NCBI GenBank assembly: GCA_963678675.1
Contig: OY783199.1
Location: 13,300,709-13,364,708 of the forward strand
Direction: 5' to 3'
From: Xiphydria camelus
Taxonomy: Eukaryota; Arthropoda; Insecta; Hymenoptera; Xiphydriidae
Length of the DNA: 64,000 nt
Every line of letters starts with the position of its first letter. The stretch's first letter is position 1. Below the pieces are notes generated by a model that did no database searches, had not been told where the DNA came from, and saw only the letters and a list, made by a program, of their open reading frames with translations. A program made the translations under genes and the position numbers. Shown piece after piece: positions 54,681 through 64,000 of the stretch.

Positions 54681-57600
54681 TTAGACTACAATTCAACGAG
54701 ATGACCAGGCCCGGAACATTCCTCCTAGACTCCGGTGCCGAATGCTCCCTAATTAAAGCCAATCTTCTCAAATCAGGATACCTAAGAAAAAAGAACTCAG
54801 CATCATTCATCCAGGGAGTCTCCAAGCAACCCGAATCCACAGAATCGGTCGCAAAGCTACACTGGATGAATAAAGAAATAAAGATCCACGTAGTACGAGA
54901 AGATTTCCCCTTTCAGCAAGATGGAATCCTCGGAATGGACTTCTTCGAAAACTCCGCCGTCGTCATTAACATCCCCGAGAACAGGGTACAGATTCTCAAT
55001 AAAACCTACAAAATTGTTCGAGACAAGGAACAGCCACAAACGCTCCTGATCCAACCTAACAAAAAGGAACGAGAAGTCATACCACCTAACGTAGTTCCTG
55101 CCCGAACCCTAAGGAACATCGAAATTCCAATCCGCGCACCGGATGGCGAAGCAGCCATCAGATTGGCAAAAAACACGTACGCTCTGGTTAAGGTAAAAGA
55201 CAACAAGACCCGAATTAGCTATTGCAATGGACAGACAACCGACGTTCTTACAGAGACAATAAAATTCCCCGTTTCACAGAAATTGGATGTAAAAAGCTTC
55301 GACAAAAATCAAAGGAAAATTTCCGCGCGAACTAGCTTGCTCAGAACCAACGTTAGACTCGATCACCTCGAGAAACACGAGGCAGAAACAATTTGGGAAA
55401 TAACGCAACAATACCCGGAAATCTTCGCCCTACCAGGCGATTCACTACCTGAAACCAAACTAACGGAACACGAAATAGAAACGACGGACGCTACGCCCAT
55501 TCACGTCAAACAATATCGCTACCCCCCGGCACATAAAGAGGAAATCACCAAGCAAATCAGTGAAATGCTTGAAAAGGGTATAATTGCTCACAGCGTGTCA
55601 CCTTACCATTCCCCTTTATGGGTGGTACCCAAAAAGACAGACGCAAGCGGGAAGAAAAAGTGGCGGATAGTTATCGATTTTAGGAAACTAAACGAGAAAA
55701 CGACCCAAGACGCATACCCGCTCCCAAACATCGAAGACATATTGGACCAGCTAGGCAACGCGCAATACTTCTCTGCATTTGACTTAGCGTCCGGCTTTCA
55801 CCAGATCCCCATGAAACCCGAGCATGCCCATGAAACAGCTTTCAGCACTAACGAGGGGCATTACGAGTACAAGCGCATGCCTTTTGGCCTAAGGAACGCT
55901 CCCGCCACCTTCCAACGAATGATGAATAGCGCACTGGCCGGCCTAATAGGTACGACCTGCTTCGTATACCTGGACGATGTGATCGTATTCGGAAAAACCT
56001 TTAAGGAACACAACGAAAAACTCAAGACCCTTTTTGAACGACTCCGAACGACAGGACTAAAGCTTCAACCCGATAAATGCGAGTTTTTACGACCAGAACT
56101 CGCTTATCTGGGGCACCTCATCTCGCGCGAGGGCATAAAACCTAACCCCGTCAAGATAGAAGCAGTAGTAAATTTCCCTGTCCCCAAAAACCCGAAAAAC
56201 ATAAAACAGTTCTTAGGCCTTGTCGGATATTATCGGAAATTTATAAAGGACTTCTCGAGAATTGCCAATCCTCTAACCTCCCTACTAAAGGAATCCACCC
56301 CTTGGAAATGGACCGAAGTGGAAAACAATGCCTTCGACACTTTGCGGAGAGCCCTCACTAAATCTCCCGTACTCGCATTCCCCGACTTCACTCAGGAATT
56401 TATCCTCACTACGGACGCGAGTAACTACGCAATAGGAGGCATCCTATCTCAGGGATCCATCGGAAGGGACAGACCGATTTCCTATTACTCGCGAACAATG
56501 AACAAAGCAGAGAAGAACTATTCCACGACCGAGAAAGAATTGCTGGCTATTGTAAACTCGGTAAAGCATTTTCGACACTACCTGTACGGACGCAGATTTA
56601 AAATCGTAACTGACCATAAACCTTTAGTTTGGTTAATGAACGTGAAAGAACCAAGCTCTCGGCTAATGCGGTGGCGACTTAAACTAGAGGAGTATGAGTA
56701 CGAAATTATCTACAAAAAGGGGAAGTCCAACACCAACGCAGATGCACTATCACGCATATCCTTCGTAACAGCATTAGAAGAGGATCCTTTGGAAGGTACC
56801 TCCCGGCAATACCAGCAATTCCCGAGTGACGTACCGGACACAGATCATGAGGCATACGAACAAAGAATGGATGAAGTTAATAATGAAAATGATGAAGCAA
56901 ACCTAGAACTACTCCTCGATATTCCTGACGTCCCCATACTACCCGAAGAAGAACTGGATGACATTCTTAGCGGTATCCCAGTCACCTACGATGAATACCA
57001 GCAACAAACCGAAAACCAATGGCCCCCAAACGCAAAACACACTACTAGATTACAAACAAAAAAATTCAATAAATGCTTTCCGACAAACTCCCCTTTCACT
57101 GAGCAAAGAGTAAAGGAGTTCTACTTCAGCACGTTACACCCTCCACAGGCTTGGTTCGCATTTCTTGAAAAAAAGCTGACTAATAACGCTCAGGACGATT
57201 ACACCCTAGATTTTCTCCACAAACACTGGGAGAATCACACCCTCATGCTCTTCGAACTAGTGAACATGGCTACTTTCATCTGGTCAAAGAAAGCCCCTAC
57301 GAATAGAAAACTATTCCTTAAGTTTTCTCATTATGAACTACCCATCACCGAAGAGGAACAACGACAATTCCTGAAAGAAGCCCATACACCTGGAGGAAAC
57401 CACCTTGGAATGAAGAAAACCATTAATAAGGCCAAACAAATCACCAATTTCCCGAATCTGGAACAACAAGCTGAACAAATAATCCGCGAGTGCGAACCGT
57501 GCCAAAATATGAAAACAGGCACGCATAACCAAGTGCCTGGCATTCTTCCTGAACTTCCAAAGCAACCCCGCAGCAAGATCTCAATGGATCTCATCGGACC

Positions 57601-58360
57601 GTTCGAACCTACCCGGAGAGGAAACAAATACATACTTGTTATTCAGGATTTCTTGACCAAATTTCTAATACTGACACCGGTAAAAGGAAAGAACGCCGAT
57701 ATAATAGTCCGCAAGCTTCACGACGAATACATATCAATTTTCGGACCACCGGAAATAATTCTCACAGACAACGGTAAAGAATTCATAAACAAACAAATGG
57801 AAGCTTACGCAAAACTCTTCAATATCCGAAGTACCTCAACAACTCCATACCACCCACAATCCAATGGCTCGAATGAAAGAACACATTCCTTCATTAAGGA
57901 TATGATTCGCGCCCACACCGAAGATTGGGATACGATACTGAAGCAAGTGGCGATCGCATATAATACCACCGAGCATAGATCCATCGGCATGACACCGTAC
58001 GAGTTCCAATTCGGCGCGAAACCACACTTCCCTACGTCACTCCCGAAGACCAGAATTACCGCGAGCGAAATATTCGAGAATCTAAAAAATAAACACAACT
58101 CCGTAATAAAGGAAGCCATAACACGATTGAAGAAATCCCAACAAAATAACAAGGAACGTACAGATGCACGAATCCGGAACGAGTATGTTTTCAAAGAAGG
58201 AGATCGAGTCCGCTTTGAAAACTCCGCAGCGAAAACCCTGGAAGCACGATGGAAGGGGCCCGCGCAAATAACCAAGCTTCATACCAACGCTACAGTCACC
58301 CTATCATACAATGACAGAACCTTCACCACACACTTAACAAAGATTAAACCATATCACTAA
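54452..58360 (+). CDS. pol: Pol polyprotein: protease, RT, RNase H, integrase
   Basis: An open frame of about 1,300 codons in the -1 frame relative to gag. It has no ATG of its own at the start (54452 is a GTG), so it is probably read as gag-pol by frameshifting somewhere in 54452-54680, where A-rich runs lie near 54640. Domains in order: protease with LLDSGAEC (about residue 93), reverse transcriptase with IDFRKLN and YLDD (about 507), RNase H with TTDASNYAIGG (about 654) and VTDHKPL, integrase with its H-H-C-C zinc region (about 979-1025, ECEPCQ) and catalytic acids in MDLIGP, LTDNGKEF and SNERTH, and a C-terminal KGPAQI segment. All catalytic residues are present and the frame is uninterrupted, so it may be active. 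Confidence 0.95.
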   Translation: MPPMQKTRTYREGLPRKAGRKFSKGQSQRQGPTTPSEPDGREPGGQRIQHLRRRRLHRTYRVGKLGKRGATGKRLLIRLQFNEMTRPGTFLLDSGAECSLIKANLLKSGYLRKKNSASFIQGVSKQPESTESVAKLHWMNKEIKIHVVREDFPFQQDGILGMDFFENSAVVINIPENRVQILNKTYKIVRDKEQPQTLLIQPNKKEREVIPPNVVPARTLRNIEIPIRAPDGEAAIRLAKNTYALVKVKDNKTRISYCNGQTTDVLTETIKFPVSQKLDVKSFDKNQRKISARTSLLRTNVRLDHLEKHEAETIWEITQQYPEIFALPGDSLPETKLTEHEIETTDATPIHVKQYRYPPAHKEEITKQISEMLEKGIIAHSVSPYHSPLWVVPKKTDASGKKKWRIVIDFRKLNEKTTQDAYPLPNIEDILDQLGNAQYFSAFDLASGFHQIPMKPEHAHETAFSTNEGHYEYKRMPFGLRNAPATFQRMMNSALAGLIGTTCFVYLDDVIVFGKTFKEHNEKLKTLFERLRTTGLKLQPDKCEFLRPELAYLGHLISREGIKPNPVKIEAVVNFPVPKNPKNIKQFLGLVGYYRKFIKDFSRIANPLTSLLKESTPWKWTEVENNAFDTLRRALTKSPVLAFPDFTQEFILTTDASNYAIGGILSQGSIGRDRPISYYSRTMNKAEKNYSTTEKELLAIVNSVKHFRHYLYGRRFKIVTDHKPLVWLMNVKEPSSRLMRWRLKLEEYEYEIIYKKGKSNTNADALSRISFVTALEEDPLEGTSRQYQQFPSDVPDTDHEAYEQRMDEVNNENDEANLELLLDIPDVPILPEEELDDILSGIPVTYDEYQQQTENQWPPNAKHTTRLQTKKFNKCFPTNSPFTEQRVKEFYFSTLHPPQAWFAFLEKKLTNNAQDDYTLDFLHKHWENHTLMLFELVNMATFIWSKKAPTNRKLFLKFSHYELPITEEEQRQFLKEAHTPGGNHLGMKKTINKAKQITNFPNLEQQAEQIIRECEPCQNMKTGTHNQVPGILPELPKQPRSKISMDLIGPFEPTRRGNKYILVIQDFLTKFLILTPVKGKNADIIVRKLHDEYISIFGPPEIILTDNGKEFINKQMEAYAKLFNIRSTSTTPYHPQSNGSNERTHSFIKDMIRAHTEDWDTILKQVAIAYNTTEHRSIGMTPYEFQFGAKPHFPTSLPKTRITASEIFENLKNKHNSVIKEAITRLKKSQQNNKERTDARIRNEYVFKEGDRVRFENSAAKTLEARWKGPAQITKLHTNATVTLSYNDRTFTTHLTKIKPYH

Positions 58361-59843
58361 CGCTTGTGCTTTCAGATAATGGACAACGTCATACACTGCT
58401 TTTACTGACAGCCATCCATCACACCACAACAGACAACATTACCGTTGAACCTATTCCGCATGATCAGGCCGTACTAGTAGAACATTTAGGCGAGGCATAC
58501 ATCTATCACAACACTTGGAAAATAGTTTCGAGTCTTAACATTACTGACGTAATCGACAAACACATGTATCTACGAAACCAAATTCACCACATGCGTAGCT
58601 TATGCATGACTGTAACCAAATCATGCAATTCTCTATATCGCCTTAATCACATGGAAATTCGCTTCAAACGCGCTAATAAAAACCTACGATCACTTAATGA
58701 TTTGATAGGACATACTGACGACCGAACTAAACGAGGACTATTTGACATAATGGGGACTGCGTTCAAAACACTCTTTGGAACATTAGACGCCGACGACGCC
58801 GAATATTACAACAAAGAAATAGATGCCATATACCAAGAAAATAGTAGAGTCGCGCAATTAGTTAAAAATCAAACACTTATTATCAAGACCGAAATTTCCC
58901 AAGGACTAGAATCAATAGAGAAATTTGAAAAACAAGCAAAAGAACTCAACCAATTTTCCCAATCCATTACAGACAAAACAAAAGCAATAGAATATAACTT
59001 AAGGTACGACGAAATGCTGAGCGAACTCGATCAGGTCATCAGTGATTATAACTTGGAATTAATTGAACTGATTTCGATAATCATGGACGGAAGGCACGGT
59101 ATACTCCACCCCCAAGCGCTACCTCCCAACCAAATCTTCGATACCTTACGATCACACTCTGATGCTAGTAAGATACCGGTACCGCTAAATGAAAAGTATT
59201 TTACCACACTTGTAGATATCAGTAACATCCAGATATTTTATGTACAAAGTAAACTAGTTTTCGTATTACATGTACCCTTAGTAGAAGAAAATCGATATAA
59301 TATTAGTAAAGTATCACCTATACCCTTTCCAATGGAAGGAATGTACGGCGTAGTAATGTTTAAGGAAGAATACATAGCCACTTACAATAATCTAAGATAC
59401 TTTCCGATAGAAAAAGATGAATATCATAGTTACAAAAGAGTAGAGGGCATAGCTATAATTAGGAGAAATAAACCCGATTACTCTACACAGACTCAGGACG
59501 CCTGCACACATCAAATAATCAGACGAAAAAGAATAAGCAACTGTACCATTAGCAAATTACATTTAACCACGACCTACTGGCTCCCTACGGAACAAAACAA
59601 TGTCTGGATAGCGGTTGCACCACAACCGGATAACCTTTTCTCTGTATGTTCGAGAGATCAAAAATATCAATCGATCCTACTAGAAAAAACAAATAGAGTA
59701 ACTATTCCCGCGGGATGTCATGGCTCAACTGAAACAATTACGCTTCATCCTTCCGCTGAAGCGAAAGAAACCACGCTCCAAACAATATCGTTGGATAATT
59801 CAAATTTCAGAAATCTCTCTAACATACACGGAGAGAAATTTTC

Positions 59844-62324
59844 GGTAAAAATTACCTAAATAGTAGGGTAAGCGTGTAGCATTCGGTGTTTTACGGTTAA
59901 TTTTGTAGAGGCGCTGGTCAGGAATTAACAATCAACCGACATATTTTGACGAACGTTCCAGAATTTTTACCGTTCCAACTCTACAATTTTACCCGAACAG
60001 GAATTTTTATGCCTGCGCAATATAGAAAGTATCCCTCCGTTAATAAACGTTATCGTATAATAGCAGCAAAAATTATCATTCGGCCCTTAAATTGTAACAA
60101 GTTGTGCGCCTTAATTTTTATCATTACGTTACTGCACAATTACCCTAGAGTAACGGAATTTTTACCTATCCGGGTAGATAGATTCTACCAATGACATCTA
60201 TAAAGGCGATCACGTGAGCGTCAGTTCGCGTCAGTTCGCGTCAGTTCGGCCGTTTTCGGCCGATCGTCAGAAGTCGACGCACGTTGTGAGTTGTGGCCAT
60301 TAAAACCGGTGCGAGTTGTTCCAGAAAAAATAAAGTGCTTAAACTAATACATTTATAAAAAAAAACAATTATTTAAAAAGGTGAATTACTGTCTGGTGAA
60401 AGCGGCTCTCTTGAGGTAAGTGATTTTATTTAGAATATTTAGAGATATGTGTGTGAGCGTGAGAGCACCCCGAATGTAATTATGTTGATGGACCTAGCCT
60501 CCAAAGTTTGTTTTGCATGAAAATAAAAATGAATTAGTTTTTTTTTCACGTGAATAATCAACAAATAGTAGAGTGGAATATGACTAAATAAATATTCGTT
60601 TTTAATTGATGAATGGCACATTTGGGAAGACCAAACTGACCCCAGATGTCAATCGAATCGATTTCTTAAAGTCCATAAAAATTCCAAATTTGTAAAAACT
60701 ACAAAGATCTATGGGGAAATGTTAGTAGATTTTTTAATCATATTTTTTGTGCCTGATATACGGAGAAGTCTCACCATTTTTGTCCATTACCAGGAGTATT
60801 TGATGGGAAATTCTGGTGATTTCTTTTTCGTTATAAATAAGAAGAGAAGACTAGAAGAAAAATTAGGGGAAATTCATGCAAAAAAATTCTATACTGAAAT
60901 TTCAAGGCACCGTTAGGAGTGGACGCGTCAAGCAAGGGTGATTCACGAAGTCAGGTGGAAGCGGACAGTTTCCCCCATAATGACGTCAAGGCAACGGGGC
61001 TTTCCAATGCAGGCCCAGGATGAAGGAGTAAGGGGGTCTTATGCTCCTCCAGGCAATCGAAGGAAGCCATTCGATCGACAACCAGCGTGCATATCGGATC
61101 GTGATCCGAGTCTCATCGAGGATTACTTCAGGACTTATCGTGCAGCCGCGTCGAGTCTACCGCGTCGAATATAGCTTACAATACATAGAGTCTCAGCAGA
61201 TAAGATTTTCATTGAAAAATTTTAATCTATTTAATTTTGTATGTCATTTGTTCTTCTGAGCAGAAAAGTGTGAGGAACGATTTGACGGAGAAAACCTAGG
61301 GTCTGCGGGCCGTTAACGGAACATCCTCGATAACGCACGGACAACCATACCGATCGTCCGACTAACAGGACACCGACGCTACCTGAGAACGCACGGTGAT
61401 CGGCTCGGAATAAGGGACGAGCCGGGCGTAAGGACGGCTTGGGCAGCTCGGTGGTCATTCACTCCTTCGACCATCGCAAGAGCTACTTCGGCGAAAAGTC
61501 GAAGTCAAGTCGCAGTCACATTCATCACGTTGTAACTCACAATCAGTCGCATTCATCAATAAACTGTTCTTTCGGGAAATATTTCCTACAAAAGCTGTCG
61601 AATTTTCATTAGTAATGAACGCGTAACAAGGAAGTTAGAAATACTCGTCGTTTGCAGCGATCGTTTACTACCTGGCCGCAATAAACTGCTATTTCTGGCA
61701 CAGGTAAGCGCGGGTACGTATCCCGATGCCGCGACTTCCTCCGTGATGCGAATTTTTCGGCACTGCACTGGTACGAAAGACGCGGAACGACGCGACGCTC
61801 GATAGCAACGGTCACAAATAAACGCACTTAGCTCAAATGTCAGGAAAAGAATTCAATTCCCGATATTAAACAAGTAATTAGAACAAAATATATGAAAATT
61901 TCCATACAATTTTTAATTTAATAATTAATTTTCACTTAATAAGGTGAAGAAAATTTGCTCACGGATAAATAAAAAATATAAAAACGTAAAATAAAAAGTA
62001 TCACATTGAACGGTAAATTTATATTCTAATTGGTGGGAAAAAAATAATCCTTGAGGTTAGTAATAATTTCACACAGTACAGGTTAGTATATTTTACCGTA
62101 CCGGTGCAGCAGTTTCTACCCCGAGAACAGTAAAATCTTTCTCATTGTTTGACACTTTCAATCTATTTCAGCCATAATTTTCATCTATTCCAACCACATT
62201 TTTTATTTGATACAGAGGTCACATTTTACTTTCGAGAACATGAAAAACTCTTTGAATGCATGATATTTTTTACCTTACTGACCAAATGCAACACGATTAC
62301 CGTACTAGTTGGGTATTTTTTCCC
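59844..62324. mobile_element. 2.5-kb TIR element inserted in env
   Basis: The left end (GGTAAAAATTACCTAAATAG continuing TAGGGTAAGCGTGTAGCATT) is an imperfect inverted match of the right end (62285-62324, ACGATTACCGTACTAGTTGG then GTATTTTTTCCC). The flanks AAATTTTC and TGAATTTC resemble each other at 6 of 8 positions, a possible 8-base target site. Inside there is a promoter-like block (60199-60420) but no transposase frame I recognise. Short frames near 60938-61174 and 61231-61458 have no identifiable domain. Confidence 0.6.
60199..60420 (+). promoter_or_regulatory. Promoter-like block with splice donor
   Basis: TATAAAG at 60199 is followed about 20-25 bases later by three tandem copies of CGTCAGTTCG (initiator-like TCAGTT), then AATAAA at about 60329 and a GAGGTAAGTG donor at 60413-60422. 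This looks like the start of a transcription unit inside the inserted element, but no downstream gene could be identified. Sequence-only inference. Confidence 0.4.
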
Positions 62325-62778
62325 TGAATTTCAGGCAAATAGTACTGACGATTTCTCTCCGTGTACAAATAAGCGAAATAAAGGCACTCAATTTGACGTC
62401 ACCACACCTCTCACCTAAAATACTACAGAAACTTGCAACAACAGCCGATAACATAGACGCTCAGATTAATGATATGCTAACACACCACCGCGTACTCACC
62501 TGGAAAGAAGAATTATATAAATCACTTACCTACGTAGGCTACGCTTGTATTACATTAACCGTACTGTATATACTAAGTCGATTTGGAATACTATCATGTA
62601 TCTGGAAGGCGACATCAAGCATAATGAAGCGCTACGTCACCGGCTGCCAAACAATCACCTACAATTGTTGCAACTTTGGTACTGGAGGAACATATACTAC
62701 ACAGGAAAGAGGAGAATTGGCCAGTCACACAGTGGTCCAATATCATTCAGCGAACTTGGAGGACCAAGCTCAATCTAA

Positions 62779-62787
62779 CAGGGGAGG
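62779..62787 (+). promoter_or_regulatory. Polypurine tract
   Basis: CAGGGGAGG stands immediately before the 3' LTR, where plus-strand DNA synthesis of LTR elements is primed. Confidence 0.75.
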
Positions 62788-63175
62788 TGTCGCACCTCAC
62801 AAAGCGATTTACCTCAAAGATGCCGACGACCCAGCCCCTTTGGTCCTGGTTCCCCCACCTGGTCCGCGCCGAGTCCTTAAGAAAGGACCGGCGAACGCCT
62901 GGAGCTAGTCTCCTGTGAGCCACGATTGTATCCACGTTACCTCGAGTTTTGAATAAACGTTACTATTCATTTTATAAGTACGTTCAGTTACTTCGTCGAC
63001 GAGTACCTTCCCTGCGATTCGATTATAGACTTGTGACCTTAGAGTCTCGCTCTCACAGCTCCGCGATACGAATTCGTTACAAGAGTATCGTTCTCACAAC
63101 TCAGCGACGCGATTTCGTCATAAGGGAAGCGGTCGATTTATACGAAAGTCGCGACCGCCTCGTTACGGCACGACA
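62788..63175 (+). repeat. 3' LTR
   Basis: 388 bases, TG...CA, indistinguishable by eye from the 5' LTR apart from the MITE. AATAAA near 62952. Followed by the CCCC target duplication. Confidence 0.92.
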
Positions 63176-63179
63176 CCCC

Positions 63180-64000
63180 GTTCGTTCAAACTTTCGCTCC
63201 TTTTATACTCAAACTCAGAGTGAACTCAGCTCTCTAGCGGAGTCTGTTTGAGGTGACTCGTGTCGCCGACTCACGGCGACACAAACTAAATGGAAAGCAC
63301 TTTCGGCCAGCCTCCTACAACTGAGTTTCGCATGACCAAACCGTTGTCGCCAACAGCGTGGTGGCGCAGTGTCGCTGGTCCGGCAGGCCCGGCTGAAAGC
63401 GGACGAATGAGGTGTGAATGAAGGGGCTTGAGTGCAATGAAGCATTATTCCATTTTGTAATAAATATGTAGGGATAAGGAATTTTATGAAGTAATAGAAA
63501 TAGTCCAGTAAATGTTCGAACGAATTTTATATGAGCCAGCGCAGCTAACAGCCAGGGGCCCCTTTCTCGAACCACTCGCAAGAGAAACGTATACGTAACT
63601 TCGGACTTGCGAGCGCTCGTAACTGAAAGTGGCTTTCTCGAGTTCGCGTTGCGAGCGCTTTGAGAAACGTATACGTATCTTTACGAGTGGTATGCTGCGA
63701 GTGGTTTAGACCACTCGCAACATCGAAACGTATACGTATCTTGTGTATTATTTGGCGGGAAAGTGAAGTTGTTAAAGTGAGTTGGAAAAAGTGTTAATTG
63801 AAAGGAAAGAAAAATTGGCGAAGGTAAATAAAAGGTAATGGATGATGAACGATATAATTCATACTATTAAATGATAAGGTTCGCCAAACAATTTAGATTG
63901 AGCAAAGCTGTTGTACATAGCTTCCTAAAATAACCTAAAATATAATATTTGCTTACTCTGTCAATTGTATATATAATATATATATATATATAATAATAAA
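63180..64000. other. Right flank with GAAACGTATACGT repeats
   Basis: No gene. A short hairpin TGTCGCCG/CGGCGACA lies near 63262-63286. From 63555 to 63745 the phrase GAAACGTATACGTA occurs three times, separated by GCGAGTGGT/ACCACTCGC words in both directions, a small foldback-like structure. The window ends in a TA repeat. Confidence 0.5.

Larger units (their letters stand above)
58366..62785 (+). pseudogene. env: Envelope-like gene, broken by an insertion
   Basis: The N-terminal part (58366-59843) and C-terminal part (about 62325-62785) are separated by a 2.5-kb transposon. The N part has the features of the baculovirus-F-like fusion proteins of errantiviruses: a hydrophobic start (TLLLLTAIHH), a basic furin-type site (RTKR) followed by a Gly/Phe-rich presumed fusion segment at about 58730-58790, a long heptad region and conserved Cys. 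The C part has the transmembrane helix (YVGYACITLTVLYILSRFGI) and a short tail. The frame has no ATG before 58564. A splice-acceptor-like TGCTTTCAG at 58368-58376 precedes an ATG (58379) that is in another frame and stops after nine codons. So both the start and the middle are damaged, and no envelope is made from this copy as it stands. It once served virus-like spread between cells; today the element can move only within the cell. Confidence 0.8.
52221..63175 (+). mobile_element. Gypsy-type (errantivirus-like) LTR retrotransposon
   Basis: LTRs beginning TGTCGCACC and ending GCACGACA bound gag, pol and an env-like frame, all on the plus strand. The 4-base duplication CCCC stands on both sides (52217-52220, 63176-63179). 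Apart from a 318-base insertion in the 5' LTR, the two LTRs look identical by eye, so the insertion is young. Gag and pol are open; env is broken. The order protease, RT, RNase H, integrase and a third env frame is that of insect errantiviruses. Confidence 0.9.

Overview
The window looks like animal nuclear DNA, very probably from an insect. It is AT-rich and intron-containing, and it is packed with arthropod-type transposons: P element, mariner, Tigger/pogo, piggyBac-like, Helitron, copia and an envelope-bearing gypsy (errantivirus-like) element. A DUF4817-type transposase of the kind common in ants makes Hymenoptera plausible, but that is a weak inference. There is no bacterial gene organisation and no CRISPR array.

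Only three cellular genes are recognisable, all on the minus strand. (1) An N-acylneuraminate-9-phosphatase-like HAD gene (NANP): its first exon is at 39104-39217, its main exon at 30094-30577, and its last exon is not found. (2) A neurochondrin homologue in a single exon (35673-37901), lying inside the 8.5-kb first intron of NANP on the same strand. (3) RAD51 in two exons (50510-50605 and 47098-48033), with a 2.5-kb intron.

The rest is largely nested transposable elements. 1-5050: foldback elements, including a 3.3-kb palindrome with a CpG-rich insert. 7227-9519: a Tigger element carrying other elements. 9535-10621: a foldback MITE. 10970-16422: a dead P-type element riddled by a mariner, a Helitron end and MITEs, and cut by a copia element (16423-19523) that itself carries a MITE. 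20532-24007: two minus-strand Helitron pieces around a Mutator-like transposase fragment. 25362-28976: a second P element that is almost intact, with long terminal inverted repeats, a three-exon transposase and one frameshift. 39621-46609: a nested set of foldback transposons whose loops hold pieces of a DUF4817/DDE transposase. 52221-63175: a young gypsy-type retrotransposon with identical-looking LTRs, open gag and pol frames, and an env broken by a 2.5-kb inverted-repeat element.

The layers give a relative chronology. The LTR retrotransposon is recent because its LTRs match, yet a 316-bp MITE with the same ends as the 39621-46609 element has since jumped into its 5' LTR, so that MITE family has been active recently. 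The P element in the first third is old, whereas the one at 25-29 kb is much better preserved.
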